The notes below the pieces were generated by a model. That model made no database searches and was not told the origin of the DNA. It saw nothing but the letters and a program-made list of their open reading frames with translations. A DNA stretch of 64,000 bases from Phaeobacter sp. CECT 5382. GTDB taxonomy: Bacteria; Pseudomonadota; Alphaproteobacteria; Rhodobacterales; Rhodobacteraceae. Where the stretch lies: the NCBI RefSeq assembly GCF_001457775.1, contig NZ_CYSG01000003.1:248001-312000 (forward strand). Reading direction: 5' to 3'. Positions 45,018 through 55,120 of the stretch are shown one piece after another; the first letter of the stretch is position 1, and each line of letters begins with the position of its first letter. The position numbers were made by a program, and so were the translations under genes.

Positions 45018-45506
45018 ATGAACATTTTTAAACTCGCCATGACTACCGCCTGCCTGTTGCCACTCTCAGTTCAAGCTCAGGAGCTGCAGTATTGGGGCGA
45101 AGCTGGCGGTTGGGATGTTATGATCGATCCCTCGCTTGGGAATGGCTGCCTGATTCAGACCACCAATAATGACGGCTCTGTGGTACGGATCGGCTTTGAT
45201 CGCAATCAGGGCAACGCCTATGTCACCGCCTTCAACACCGCCTGGGAGGGCATCGAGGAAGGCGAGACCTATCCAATTGCCTTTGATCTTGACGGTCAGG
45301 AATATGATGGCGAGGCGACCGGTATCTACCTCAATGATGTGCCCGGCGCCGATATCGCCTTTTCCAACTCTGACTTCCTGTTCGATCTGGCGCAAAAATA
45401 CACCATGACGCTTTACAACGAACACGGCGAAGTCATGGCGATAGATCTGCAGGGTTCCTATGTTGGGTTTGAGGCCACTGTCGCCTGTCAGGAAGAAATG
45501 GGCTGA
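45018..45506 (+). CDS. Secreted protein of unknown function
   Basis: A 162-residue protein with a clear signal peptide (MNIFKLAMTTACLLPLSVQA, cleavage after VQA). The mature part is acidic and has Cys in GNGCLIQ and in VACQEE, perhaps a disulfide. It resembles small periplasmic hypothetical proteins of Rhodobacterales. GGAGGGATAGAC provides the ribosome binding site. No function can be assigned. Confidence 0.75.
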   Translation: MNIFKLAMTTACLLPLSVQAQELQYWGEAGGWDVMIDPSLGNGCLIQTTNNDGSVVRIGFDRNQGNAYVTAFNTAWEGIEEGETYPIAFDLDGQEYDGEATGIYLNDVPGADIAFSNSDFLFDLAQKYTMTLYNEHGEVMAIDLQGSYVGFEATVACQEEMG

Positions 45507-45648
45507 GCCCGCTCTAATGGAGCTCAAACTCTTGTGATCTCAGAGTTGCATCTTGTGGCTCGACACTGTTGGACAATAAGCTTTGATGCAGTGATGCCAC
45601 CAGTTTGGCAGCTCAAAATCTTCCAATTCACGTCCCGGGACATGCTGA

Positions 45649-46575
45649 ATGACAACTGCCCTGATAACCCATGCCGACTGCCTGACCCATGAAACCCCTG
45701 AAGGTCACCCGGAACAGGTGGCCCGACTGCAGCATATCCTGCACGCGCTCGAACCACTGGAGCTAAAGCGGGTCACAGCCCCCATGGCCGCAGAAGATGA
45801 CATCCTGCGCGTTCACCCCATCGATCATCTGCGCGCGCTGCGTTCGGCCCGCCCGCAGGAAGGCTATGCGCAGATTGATGGTGACACCTTCCTGTCGCCT
45901 GGATCCTTAGATGCCGCTTTCCGCGCCGCAGGTGCGGCAGTACGGGCTGTCGACATGGTGCTGAGCGGTGAAGTTCAGAACGCCTTTGCCGCCATTCGCC
46001 CGCCGGGTCATCACGCTGAGCGCGAGACGGCAATGGGGTTCTGCTTCTTTGGCAATGCAGCTCTTGCGGCCAAACATGCCCTGGATCACCACGGGCTGAA
46101 ACGGGTCGCTGTGGTGGATTTTGATGTCCACCACGGCAACGGAACCCAGGATCTGCTGTGGGACGACGCCCGCGCCCTGTTTATCTCCAGCCAGCAAATG
46201 CCGCTCTGGCCCGGCTCGGGCCGGGCGGACGAAGACGGAGCACACGGACAGATCCTCAATATGCCGCTGCCACCGGAATCGGGTGGCGAACAGATGCGTG
46301 CCGCCTATGAAACACTGGCTTTCCCCCGCCTGCGCGCTTTCAAGCCCGAGCTGATCATCATCTCGGCCGGCTTTGACGCGCATCACGACGACCCGCTCGC
46401 CAGCCTCAACTGGAGTACGGCAGATTTTGCCTGGCTGACATCAGCGCTGTGTTCAATCGCCGATGAGATGTGTCAGGGCCGTATCGTCTCGACTTTGGAA
46501 GGCGGATATGATCTGAACGCGCTTGCGCAGGCCACGCGCGCGCATGTGGAAGAATTGATAAAGGCAGCGACATGA
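45649..46575 (+). CDS. Histone deacetylase-family protein
   Basis: A 308-residue zinc-dependent amidohydrolase of the HDAC/acetoin utilization fold. Conserved elements are RPPGHHAE with the paired active-site His, VVDFDVHHGNGTQD with metal Asp and His, and SAGFDAHHDDPL. The bacterial substrate is unknown (acetylpolyamine or acetyl-lysine). It overlaps xseB by 4 bp. Confidence 0.88.
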   Translation: MTTALITHADCLTHETPEGHPEQVARLQHILHALEPLELKRVTAPMAAEDDILRVHPIDHLRALRSARPQEGYAQIDGDTFLSPGSLDAAFRAAGAAVRAVDMVLSGEVQNAFAAIRPPGHHAERETAMGFCFFGNAALAAKHALDHHGLKRVAVVDFDVHHGNGTQDLLWDDARALFISSQQMPLWPGSGRADEDGAHGQILNMPLPPESGGEQMRAAYETLAFPRLRAFKPELIIISAGFDAHHDDPLASLNWSTADFAWLTSALCSIADEMCQGRIVSTLEGGYDLNALAQATRAHVEELIKAAT

Positions 46576-46823
46576 CTGACACCCCCGCCCCCTCCGTAGA
46601 AGAGATGAGCTTTGAGCAGGCGATGCGCGAACTGGAAACCGTGGTTGGCCAGCTAGAGCGCGGTGATGTGGCCTTGGACGCCTCAATTGCGCTGTATGAA
46701 CGCGGCGCCGCCCTGAAAAAACGCTGCGAAGATGAGCTGAAACGCGCCGAAGAAAAGGTCGCGGCCATCACGCTGGACGCCAGCGGCACCCCAACGGGCA
46801 CCCAACCGCTGGACGCAGGCTGA
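46572..46823 (+). CDS. xseB: Exodeoxyribonuclease VII small subunit
   Basis: An 83-residue, mostly helical protein with the family pattern SFEQAMRELETVVGQLERGD and LDASIALYERGAALKKRCE. With XseA it degrades single-stranded DNA. It lies between the HDAC-like gene and ispA, a common alphaproteobacterial order. Confidence 0.93.
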   Translation: MTDTPAPSVEEMSFEQAMRELETVVGQLERGDVALDASIALYERGAALKKRCEDELKRAEEKVAAITLDASGTPTGTQPLDAG

Positions 46824-46829
46824 CCCCTC

Positions 46830-47693
46830 ATGACCGCGAAATTCACAGCCGCACTGACCTCAGCGCAGCACAAAATCACCAGCCATGCCGAAACCCGCTT
46901 GGCAGGTCACGACTCTCTGCATGTAGCGATGCGCTACGCTATTGTCGGCGGTAAAATGTTGCGTGGTTTTTTGGTGCTGGAAAGCGCCCGCCTGCACGGT
47001 GTCAGCAAAGACGCTGCTCTGGAAGCGGCGCTGGCGATCGAATGTGTTCATGCCTACTCACTTGTGCATGACGATCTGCCCTGCATGGATGACGATGATC
47101 TGCGCCGTGGTCAGCCCACCCTGCACCGCAAATGGGACGAGGCCATGGCCGTGCTCGCAGGCGACAGCCTGCAGACCTTTGGCTTTGAACTGCTAGCCAA
47201 CCCCGATATGGGGCCCAATGCGCTAATGCTGATCCAAGGGCTGGCGAAATCGGCAGGCAAAGATGGCATGGTATCCGGCCAAATGCTGGATATCGCAGCT
47301 GAAACCGCTGCCACCCCACTGACGCTGGATGAAATCACCCGGCTACAAGCCCGCAAGACCGGCTGCCTGATCGAATGGTCCGCCACAGCCGGCGCGGTGC
47401 TGGCCGGGGCTGATCCCGCCCCCCTGCGGCAATACGCAACCGCCCTTGGCCTTGCCTTTCAGATCGCTGACGACATCTTGGATATCGAAGGGGATGCCGA
47501 AAAGGTCGGAAAAGCCGTGCGCAAGGATGTGGATGCAGGCAAGGCCACCTTTGTTTCCTTGCTGGGTCTGCAGGCCGCCAAGCAACGTGCGCATGACCTT
47601 TGCGATGCAGCCTGTGCTGCTCTGGCTCCCTACGGCGCACGGGCGGAAAGCTTGAAGGAAGCCGCGCGCTTCGTTATTGCCCGCGAGAGCTAA
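46830..47693 (+). CDS. ispA: Polyprenyl diphosphate synthase (farnesyl/geranylgeranyl type)
   Basis: A 287-residue prenyl transferase. The first Asp-rich motif is DDLPCMD (81-87) and the second is DDILD, each binding Mg-diphosphate. It condenses IPP with allylic diphosphates to C15 or C20. It starts 6 bp after xseB and precedes dxs, forming an isoprenoid pair. Confidence 0.92.
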   Translation: MTAKFTAALTSAQHKITSHAETRLAGHDSLHVAMRYAIVGGKMLRGFLVLESARLHGVSKDAALEAALAIECVHAYSLVHDDLPCMDDDDLRRGQPTLHRKWDEAMAVLAGDSLQTFGFELLANPDMGPNALMLIQGLAKSAGKDGMVSGQMLDIAAETAATPLTLDEITRLQARKTGCLIEWSATAGAVLAGADPAPLRQYATALGLAFQIADDILDIEGDAEKVGKAVRKDVDAGKATFVSLLGLQAAKQRAHDLCDAACAALAPYGARAESLKEAARFVIARES

Positions 47694-47760
47694 ACCGCTT
47701 TTGCGCCCTACCCGGCCCGGGGGATCCGAACGCCCCCAGGCAACCGTCCAAGGAGAAGCC

Positions 47761-49689
47761 ATGTCAGATCGGCCTCATACCCCGCTGCTAGACCAGATCT
47801 CGCGCCCCGCGGACATGAAAGGGCTGTCTGATGCCCAACTGGTCCAGCTGGCGCATGAGCTGCGGCAAGAGACCATATCGGCGGTGTCCGAAACCGGCGG
47901 CCATCTGGGCGCAGGTCTGGGTGTGGTGGAACTGACCGTGGCCCTGCATGCGGTATTTGACACCCCGCGTGACAAACTGATCTGGGATGTGTCGCACCAA
48001 AGCTACCCCCACAAGATCCTAACCGAGCGCCGTGACCGGATCCGCACCCTGCGCACTAAGGGCGGTCTTTCCGGTTTCACCAAACGCTCCGAAAGCCCCT
48101 ATGACCCCTTTGGCGCGGCCCATAGCTCCACCTCAATTTCGGCGGCCCTTGGCTTTTCCGTCGCCCGTGATCTGGGCGGCGTAGTCCCCGAAGGTCTGGG
48201 GGATGCGATTGCGGTGATCGGGGATGGCTCAATGTCGGCGGGCATGGCCTTTGAGGCGATGAACAACGCAGGCCATCTCGACAAGCGCATGTTCGTGATC
48301 CTCAACGACAACGAGATGTCGATTGCGCCACCCGTTGGCGCGCTGTCCTCCTATCTGTCGCGACTCTATGCCGAAGAGCCCTTTCAGGAACTGAAGGCCG
48401 TCGCCAAGGGGGCAGCCTCGCTGCTGCCGGAACCCTTCCGCGAAGGCGCGAAACGCGCCAAGGACATGATCAAGGGCATGGCCGTGGGCGGCACCCTGTT
48501 CGAAAGCCTGGGGTTTTCCTATATCGGGCCTATCGATGGGCATGATCTCGACCAGCTGCTACCGGTGCTGCGCACCGTCAAGGCCCGCGCCAGAGGGCCG
48601 ATTCTGATCCACGTACTGACCAAAAAGGGCAAGGGCTACGCCCCCGCCGAGGCCGCACGTGACAAGGGTCACGCCACCGCAAAATTCGACGTGGTGACCG
48701 GAAAGCAGCAAAAAGCCCCCTCCAATGCGCCCTCCTATACCGGCGTCTTTGGGGACGAACTGGTCAAACTGGCCGCCAAGGACGACAAAATCTGCGCTGT
48801 CACTGCCGCCATGCCGGACGGAACCGGCCTCGCCCTGATGGCAGAACGCTACCCTTCGCGCTGTTTTGATGTGGGCATAGCCGAACAGCACGGGGTCACC
48901 TTTGCCGCCGCATTGGCTGCGGGCGGGATGAAGCCATTCTGCGCGATGTATTCGACATTCCTGCAGCGCGGCTATGATCAGGTGGTGCATGACGTCGCCA
49001 TCCAGCGCCTGCCTGTGCGCTTTGCCATCGACCGCGCTGGTCTGGTCGGTGCCGATGGCGCGACGCATGCCGGATCATTCGACATCGGCTTTATGTCCAA
49101 CCTGCCCGGCATGGTGGTAATGGCCGCCGCAGACGAGGCAGAGCTGGCCCATATGGTGACCACTGCTGCCGCCTACGATGACGGCCCAATCGCCTTTCGC
49201 TACCCCCGGGGTGAGGGCGAGGGCGTCGACATGCCCGAAACTCCGGAGGTTCTGGAAATCGGCAAAGGTCGGATCATTCAGGACGGTAAGCGTGTGGCGC
49301 TCCTGTCCTTTGGTACTCGTCTGGGCGAAGTCCGCAAGGCAGCGGAGGCACTGGCCGCCAAGGGTATCACACCCACCATCGCAGACGCTCGTTTCGCCAA
49401 ACCGCTGGACCGCGAGCTGATCTTGCAACTGGTGGCCGACCACGAGGCGCTGATCACGATTGAGGAAGGTGCCGTGGGCGGCTTTGGCTCCCATGTGGCA
49501 CAGCTTTTGTCGGATGAGGGCGTGTTTGATCGTGGCTTCAAATTCCGCTCAATGGTGCTGCCGGATACCTTCATCGACCAGGCCAGCCCTGCCGACATGT
49601 ACGAGGTCGCCGCCATGAATGCCCCACAAATCGAAGCCAAAGTGCTGGAGGTTCTGGGGGTTGCACGGATCGGCGAGAAGCGGGCCTGA
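47761..49689 (+). CDS. dxs: 1-deoxy-D-xylulose-5-phosphate synthase
   Basis: A 642-residue thiamine-diphosphate enzyme for the first step of the MEP isoprenoid pathway. [18 protein letters not shown] is the ThDP-binding motif, and a transketolase-like pyrimidine domain follows ([17 protein letters not shown]). CAAGGAGAAGCC supports ATG 47761 rather than the longer frame from 47677. Confidence 0.95.
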   Translation: MSDRPHTPLLDQISRPADMKGLSDAQLVQLAHELRQETISAVSETGGHLGAGLGVVELTVALHAVFDTPRDKLIWDVSHQSYPHKILTERRDRIRTLRTKGGLSGFTKRSESPYDPFGAAHSSTSISAALGFSVARDLGGVVPEGLGDAIAVIGDGSMSAGMAFEAMNNAGHLDKRMFVILNDNEMSIAPPVGALSSYLSRLYAEEPFQELKAVAKGAASLLPEPFREGAKRAKDMIKGMAVGGTLFESLGFSYIGPIDGHDLDQLLPVLRTVKARARGPILIHVLTKKGKGYAPAEAARDKGHATAKFDVVTGKQQKAPSNAPSYTGVFGDELVKLAAKDDKICAVTAAMPDGTGLALMAERYPSRCFDVGIAEQHGVTFAAALAAGGMKPFCAMYSTFLQRGYDQVVHDVAIQRLPVRFAIDRAGLVGADGATHAGSFDIGFMSNLPGMVVMAAADEAELAHMVTTAAAYDDGPIAFRYPRGEGEGVDMPETPEVLEIGKGRIIQDGKRVALLSFGTRLGEVRKAAEALAAKGITPTIADARFAKPLDRELILQLVADHEALITIEEGAVGGFGSHVAQLLSDEGVFDRGFKFRSMVLPDTFIDQASPADMYEVAAMNAPQIEAKVLEVLGVARIGEKRA

Positions 49690-50118
49690 TAATTCTCATT
49701 CAGCCCAGGGCAGTTTGGGCCTGCTGATAAAATACATAGACACGGTACCAGACGCAGACAAAGCCGACTTAGAATACCTTTTCAAGACAGCCCACACGTC
49801 TTGTTCAGAATTCGATACAGCCATGCTGACCGTTTTTGGTTCAATTTGAAAACCGGCTCTGCGATTTCATCCTCGCCCAACTGCATGACAGGAATTTCAT
49901 CGCGCCGTGCTACGAAGACAATTAGCAGAGCTGCCCGATCAGAAATGAAGGCAAAGACCGACGGGGCCGTCGCTATGCCGATTTGAACATTGTATCCTAG
50001 GCTGTCCCAAATCTGCTCCATCTGGCCTGGGAAACGTTATTAAAGCTTTTTACGGATGCGCCCCAACAGTCTGAAATTCAAGAACACAAAGATAAGATCC
50101 AGCATTTAGCCCTGTCCG
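49690..50118. other. 429-bp intergenic region without a supported gene
   Basis: A 79-codon minus-strand frame (49782-50021) reads NVQIGIATAPSVFAFI and DRAALLIVFVARRDEIPVMQ, which looks protein-like. It has no ribosome binding site or recognised family, so it may be a remnant. No terminator-grade hairpin was noticed directly after dxs. Confidence 0.4.
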
Positions 50119-50997
50119 CTACAGCGCCGGAGGTTCCGCCGGCGGAACAAATCTCTCCATGTCCTCGGCCTTTAGCACTGCCCGCAACCCTTCACGATAG
50201 CTCGGGTAGAGCAGCTCTACACCCAACTCATCCTTGATACGATTGTTTCGGACGCGTTTGTTTTCACCGTAAAAACTACGCGCCATTGGGGTCATGCCTG
50301 CCTCATCAAAGGGCACCTCAGCCGGCACCGGCAGCCCTAGCAACTCAGCTGCATAGCCCAGCACGTCCTGAGGCGGGGCCGGATCATCGTCACACAGGTT
50401 GTAGATCGCCCTTGGGCTGGGTGTCTTTATCGAGGCCAGCAACGTTTGCGCAATATCATCCACATGAATGCGCGAAAACACCTGCCCCGGCTTGACAATA
50501 CGCCGTGCCCGCCCTGCCATCAGCTTGGCAAAAGGGCCGCGCTCGGGGCCATAGATACCGGCCAGGCGAAAAATGTGCAGCGGCAGACCCGGTACCTGCT
50601 GCCACTGCGATTCGGCCATAGCGCGCCAATGGCCGCGTTCACTGGTTGGGGCAACGGTTGCGGTTTCATCCACCCATCCACCCTGCCGGTCACCATAGAC
50701 CGCCGTAGTGGACAAATAGCCAACCCATTCGAGATCAGGCGCCGCTGCGATCTCTGCCGACAGGGCAGCCAGCACAGGATCCCCAGCTACATTTGGACCA
50801 ATCGAGCTGAGGATATGGGTCACGCCCTTTAGCGGCAGTGGATTCCCTGGCCAAGTGATGATCTCAACTTCGGCTAAAGGTCTGTCTTCACGTGCGTCTC
50901 GCGTGGTTCCGATCACCCGCCAGCCCTGCGCCAGAAGCTGCTGCGCAAGCACCCGTGCGGTATAGCCAAATCCCAGACATAAAAGCGTTTTCTGCAT
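50119..50997 (-). CDS. SDR-family NAD(P)-dependent epimerase/reductase
   Basis: A 292-residue Rossmann protein of the atypical extended SDR group (YeeZ-like). The nucleotide-binding opening is LLCLGFGYTARVLAQ, and YLSTTAVYGDRQGGWVDE carries the catalytic Tyr region. The substrate is not known. ATG 50997 places the Rossmann motif at the N-terminus; the frame extends to 51081 only into the neighbouring promoter. Confidence 0.8.
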   Translation of the reverse strand: MQKTLLCLGFGYTARVLAQQLLAQGWRVIGTTRDAREDRPLAEVEIITWPGNPLPLKGVTHILSSIGPNVAGDPVLAALSAEIAAAPDLEWVGYLSTTAVYGDRQGGWVDETATVAPTSERGHWRAMAESQWQQVPGLPLHIFRLAGIYGPERGPFAKLMAGRARRIVKPGQVFSRIHVDDIAQTLLASIKTPSPRAIYNLCDDDPAPPQDVLGYAAELLGLPVPAEVPFDEAGMTPMARSFYGENKRVRNNRIKDELGVELLYPSYREGLRAVLKAEDMERFVPPAEPPAL

Positions 50998-51070
50998 CCC
51001 TTTTAAATGGGACGAAGCCCCGTGCGGCGCAAGCCTTGATTCGAATCTGGCGACGTTCTTTGATGGACAG

Positions 51071-51706
51071 ATGGATAGCAAAGCACCTGACCTCGCCGCC
51101 GCTTACGATCTTGCCTCTTTATCAGGCACAAAGCGACTCTATGCCGAATGGGCAAAAACCTATGATCGCGGGTTTGCCGCTGAGGAAAAATACCTTCTGC
51201 CGCAGCGAACCGCGCAGGCCTTTGTTACGGTCGGCGGCAAGGGGCCGGTTCTGGACGCCGGGGCCGGTACCGGTCTATGCGCCGAAGAACTTATCCGGCT
51301 TGGCATCTGCGAGATCGATGCCACCGATATCAGTCCGGAGATGCTGGCACGAGCCCGGCAGAAAAACCTGTACCGCAGCACCATCGAGGCCGATCTTCTC
51401 GCTGGTATCCCGGTGCGGGATGGCAGCTATCGCGGCGTGATCTCTTCCGGCACTTTTACCCATGGCCACATCGGACCAGAAGCACTGGAAAATCTGCTAC
51501 GTGCGGGTGCAAGTCGCGCGCAGTTTGCCTTGTCGATCAATGCAAAATTCTACCACAAGGCCGGGTTTGCAGAGGCCTTTGATCGAATGCTTGCACAGGG
51601 ACAGATCACAGACCTGGCCCTGCCAAAGGTAGCTATCTACGGATCCGGCGCGACAGGCGAACATCAACACGATACCGCCCTGATCGCGCTGTTTAAAAAA
51701 TCCTGA
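51071..51706 (+). CDS. Class I SAM-dependent methyltransferase
   Basis: A 211-residue methyltransferase with motif I VLDAGAGTGLC and DATDISPEMLARARQKN (motif II and the following helix). The substrate is unidentified. It is divergent from the SDR gene and convergent with the caiD operon across a hairpin-rich gap. Confidence 0.83.
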   Translation: MDSKAPDLAAAYDLASLSGTKRLYAEWAKTYDRGFAAEEKYLLPQRTAQAFVTVGGKGPVLDAGAGTGLCAEELIRLGICEIDATDISPEMLARARQKNLYRSTIEADLLAGIPVRDGSYRGVISSGTFTHGHIGPEALENLLRAGASRAQFALSINAKFYHKAGFAEAFDRMLAQGQITDLALPKVAIYGSGATGEHQHDTALIALFKKS

Positions 51707-51812
51707 GGCCCCTATCGCTGTTGGGACCGCGTGTTCGGCCCTAGATAGGGTGCCGCGCAGAATGCCTGTGCACCGGCTGGTCCGTAAGGTGGTTCCTTAG
51801 CAGCTTTCCCCT

Positions 51813-51919
51813 GCGCCGCGCTTTGCGCGGCGCCAGGCCCAACTGTGTCGGATCCTCCCGCAGGGAGGTTCCAGAGCAGGCGGGAGCTCCCGCCCCTTTA
51901 GCTTGCATCACAGATGCAA
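51813..51919. repeat. Cluster of four hairpins between convergent genes
   Basis: In about 107 bp: GCGCCGCGC-TTT-GCGCGGCGC (51813-51833), CCTCCC-GCA-GGGAGG (51854-51868), the 16-bp palindrome GGCGGGAGCTCCCGCC (51879-51894), and TTGCAT-CACAG-ATGCAA (51903-51919). The density of consecutive perfect stems exceeds a normal terminator and resembles an intergenic repeat element of the REP/RIME kind. Copies elsewhere in the genome could not be checked. Confidence 0.75.
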
Positions 51920-51967
51920 CCAAAAGCCTTGGGCCAGGCATCGCGCCGCCTTGGGCGACGCGATGCG

Positions 51968-52768
51968 TCAGCGCCCTTTCCAGACCGGATCGCGTTTTTC
52001 GGCAAAAGCGCGTGCGCCTTCAAGCTGGTCGTCGCTGGAATACAGCACATCCACAGAGCGCAACTGACGCTGGGTGATGTGGTTCATCGCATCCTGGAAT
52101 TTGCTATCCTCTGCATCGCGCACCACCTCCTTAATCGCCGCGTAGACCAGCGGTGGCCCCGAGGCGAGCAGGCGCGCCAGCTCCCAGGCGCGGTCCATCA
52201 GCTGATCAGCTGGCACGATCTCGTTCACCAGCCCCCAGCGGTTGGCCTCGACCGCATCGAACCAACGCCCAGTCAACAGGAGCTCCATGGCGATGTGATA
52301 GGGGATGCGTTTGGGCAGTTTGATTGACGCCGCATCGGCCACGGTGCCTGAACGGATTTCCGGCAAAGCAAATGTTGCGTGATCCGCCGCCAGGATCATA
52401 TCGGCAGAAATCGCCAATTCCAGCCCGCCACCGCAGGCGATACCGTTCACCGCAGCAATCACCGGCTTGTTCATGTCGCGCAGCTCTTGCAACCCACCAA
52501 AGCCGCCAACCCCATAGTCCCCGTCTACGGCATCACCATCAGCCGCCGCCTTGAGATCCCAGCCCGGGCAAAAGAATTTGTCGCCACCGCCCGTCAGGAT
52601 TGCCACGCGCAGGTCTGGATCATCGCGAAAATCGCGAAACACCTCGCCCATGATCCGGCTGGTCGCCAGATCAATCGCATTGGCCTTGGGGCGGTCCAGT
52701 GTCACCTCGAGGATGGCACCCTCGCGCCGGGTTTTGACGGGTCCGTTTTCCGTATCGATACCGTTCAT
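51968..52768 (-). CDS. caiD: CaiD-like enoyl-CoA hydratase (carnitinyl-CoA dehydratase type)
   Basis: A 266-residue crotonase-fold enzyme. It shares long stretches with E. coli CaiD: DRPKANAID, FRDDPDLRVAI, GWDLKAAADGDA and the C-terminus AFAEKRDPVWKGR. Gly-rich CGGGLELA forms the oxyanion hole. It would hydrate crotonobetainyl-CoA or a close analogue. It is last in a four-gene operon and overlaps the ligase by 4 bp. Confidence 0.85.
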   Translation of the reverse strand: MNGIDTENGPVKTRREGAILEVTLDRPKANAIDLATSRIMGEVFRDFRDDPDLRVAILTGGGDKFFCPGWDLKAAADGDAVDGDYGVGGFGGLQELRDMNKPVIAAVNGIACGGGLELAISADMILAADHATFALPEIRSGTVADAASIKLPKRIPYHIAMELLLTGRWFDAVEANRWGLVNEIVPADQLMDRAWELARLLASGPPLVYAAIKEVVRDAEDSKFQDAMNHITQRQLRSVDVLYSSDDQLEGARAFAEKRDPVWKGR

Positions 52769-54801
52769 CTCATAAAATCCTTTCTCTGCATCAGGGCATC
52801 CGCTGCCACCGCATCATCTGGCGTACACAGGAGCGGGTTGATTTCAATTTCTTCCAGACCCTCGGCCTCGGCAATAACATAGTCCTGCACTGCTTTTACC
52901 GCTCGCAGGATTGCAGCCCTGTCAGCGCTAGGCTGGCCGCGATATCCGCTCAGCAGCGATGCCACCTTTAGGGTATCAAGTGCTGCCGAGAGTGCCGCAT
53001 CACTGGCTGGCACCAGAACCGACGCGCTGTCGGCAAGAATTTCCGTCAGCGTTCCCCCTGCCGCCAGTGTCAAAACGAATCCATGGGCGGGATCCTTCAC
53101 GACACCAATCAGCAGTTCAGCCACGCCACCAGTGACCATTTCTTCGACCAGAAACCGGCTGGCTGGCATCATGTTTGCCGCATCGCTGACGGCACCGCCA
53201 GATTGCAGGTTCAGCACCACAGCGCCGGCTTCGGTCTTATGGGCAACACCTTCGCCCTTGAGCACAACAGGATAACCAATGTCGGCGGCGGCGGCCCGCG
53301 CCGCGCCGGGCGTTTTTGCCTGAATGGATTTTGGCACCCGCAGCCCATAGTCAGACAGGCGCAGCTTGGCCTCTGCCTCTGGGATCATGCTGGGCGACAC
53401 CACCGGGCTGGGCAACAACAATGGCTCAGCCAGATCCGGCAGCGGCTGGCTTGCCGCCGCACAGGCAGCCAGTGCTTCGCTGAGACCGCAGAAGGGCACA
53501 ACGCCTGCTGCCATCAGCTGTTCTGCCACCGCTTCCGGCAACAGCTCTGGCAGGGTGGCGACCATAGCCACATTTGCCCCGGTGGCATTGCGCGACCCGA
53601 TAGCTGCACCAATGGCACAGTCCCAGTCACTGGCAGAACACCGATCTGCACGCGGAAAATCCACGATCAGCAACGTCATCGCCAGATCAGGATCCATCAT
53701 GGCCGAAAAAGCGCGGGTCATCGCGTCGGTATCGCGCCAGATATAGGTGTGGTAGTCCAGTGGATTTGCCAGGGCAACCATTGGCCCCAGTGCCGCCCGC
53801 AGAGCCGTTTTCTGTGTGTCATTCAATGCAGGAAAGACCACCGGCAGGTCATGGCCTGTATCCGCCGCAAGACTAGCCTCGCCCCCAGAACAGCTGATCG
53901 ACGCGATGCGGTTTGACGGCAAGCGCCCCGTCACATGCAGCAGCTTCAGAGTCTCCAGAAATGCTGGCAGATCATTCAGACGCGGGATGCCAAGCCGTGC
54001 AAGCAAAGCCTCAGCTCCCGCGTCACCACCCGCAAGCGAGGCGGTATGAGAAATCGTTGCTGCCTGCGCTTCGGCGGATTTACCGACCTTGAGCGCAACA
54101 ATGGATTTGCCCAGAGCACGCGCCCTGGCTGCCAGTGCCTCAAAAGCACGCAGATCGCCAAAGCCTTCGATATGCAGACCTAGGGCCGTGACGCGATCAT
54201 CGTCCAGCAAGGCTTCGCCAATGGCAGCAATACCAGACTGCGCCTGATTGCCTGCCGCCACCACATAGGCGATGGGCAGGCCACGGGTCTGCATGGTCAG
54301 ATTGATAGCGATGTTGGAGCTTTGGGTGACCAGGGCCACGCCCTTTTCCACCCGCTTGCCACCATGCTGATCCGGCCACAACAGGGCACCATCCAGATAG
54401 TTGATAAAGCCGTAGCAATTGGGCCCCAAGAAAGGCATATCGCCTGCGGCCTCCAGTAACTGCGCCTGAAGATCAGCGCCTTCGGCATCTTCTGCCTGGG
54501 CCTCAAGGAAGCCAGAGGCAAAGCAAACAGCGCCGCCTGCATCGCGTGCAGACAGAGCGCGCACCACTTCGATGGTGGCAAAACGATTGACGCCAACAAA
54601 TGTCGCATCGGGGGCGTCCGGCAGACTTGCGACATCCTTGTAAACCTGTAGGCCTGCGAGTTCTTCAGCCTTTGGGTGGACCGGCCAGATCTGCCCGTCA
54701 AATCCCATCTTCTGGCATTGTTCAATCACCAGACGACACCAATCCCCACCGCCGACAACGGCAATGGTTTTGGGTCTAAACAGCCTGTTTAGAGACTTCA
54801 T
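52765..54801 (-). CDS. Acetate-CoA ligase-family protein (ADP-forming acyl-CoA synthetase)
   Basis: A 678-residue fused enzyme. The N-terminal CoA-binding Rossmann domain is followed by succinyl-CoA-ligase-like domains (GPNCYGFINYLDG; SISCSGGEASLAAD near the active site) and a C-terminal ATP-grasp domain (from about residue 450; YPVVLKGEGVAHKTEAGAV). It makes acyl-CoA with ADP or the reverse. Within this operon it probably activates the acid that the dehydrogenase and CaiD then process. Confidence 0.87.
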   Translation of the reverse strand: MKSLNRLFRPKTIAVVGGGDWCRLVIEQCQKMGFDGQIWPVHPKAEELAGLQVYKDVASLPDAPDATFVGVNRFATIEVVRALSARDAGGAVCFASGFLEAQAEDAEGADLQAQLLEAAGDMPFLGPNCYGFINYLDGALLWPDQHGGKRVEKGVALVTQSSNIAINLTMQTRGLPIAYVVAAGNQAQSGIAAIGEALLDDDRVTALGLHIEGFGDLRAFEALAARARALGKSIVALKVGKSAEAQAATISHTASLAGGDAGAEALLARLGIPRLNDLPAFLETLKLLHVTGRLPSNRIASISCSGGEASLAADTGHDLPVVFPALNDTQKTALRAALGPMVALANPLDYHTYIWRDTDAMTRAFSAMMDPDLAMTLLIVDFPRADRCSASDWDCAIGAAIGSRNATGANVAMVATLPELLPEAVAEQLMAAGVVPFCGLSEALAACAAASQPLPDLAEPLLLPSPVVSPSMIPEAEAKLRLSDYGLRVPKSIQAKTPGAARAAAADIGYPVVLKGEGVAHKTEAGAVVLNLQSGGAVSDAANMMPASRFLVEEMVTGGVAELLIGVVKDPAHGFVLTLAAGGTLTEILADSASVLVPASDAALSAALDTLKVASLLSGYRGQPSADRAAILRAVKAVQDYVIAEAEGLEEIEINPLLCTPDDAVAADALMQRKDFMR

Positions 54802-54807
54802 TTGTGT

Positions 54808-55116
54808 CTATTCACCACTTTTGACCCGGTCCAGATGGCCCAGATCCTGTTGCGGGTTGATCTGGTCACGTACGCGGGATTTCAGCTCTTTCACATCAGG
54901 AAAGCCTCCGTCGCGCTTGCGCTCCCAGATCAGTTCATCATCCACGGAGATCTCAAAGACCCCACCGACCTCCCCTGGCACCAAAGTGACCGCGCCGAGC
55001 ATCCCCTGAAAGGTCGAGAGCAATTCCTGCGCCATCCAGGCCGCCCGCAACATCCAGTTACAGCCGATGCAATAGGTGATGGTCACTGTTGGTTTTTGGG
55101 GGGGCGTCGTGGTCAT
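54808..55116 (-). CDS. Rdx-family (SelT/SelW/SelH-like) thioredoxin-fold protein
   Basis: A 102-residue protein with the Rdx motif Cys16-x-x-Cys19 (YCIGCNW), the cysteine form of selenoprotein W. Its redox role is unclear. It is placed between acyl-CoA dehydrogenase and the synthetase with gaps of only 4 and 6 bp. Confidence 0.87.
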   Translation of the reverse strand: MTTTPPQKPTVTITYCIGCNWMLRAAWMAQELLSTFQGMLGAVTLVPGEVGGVFEISVDDELIWERKRDGGFPDVKELKSRVRDQINPQQDLGHLDRVKSGE

Positions 55117-55120
55117 CTCA

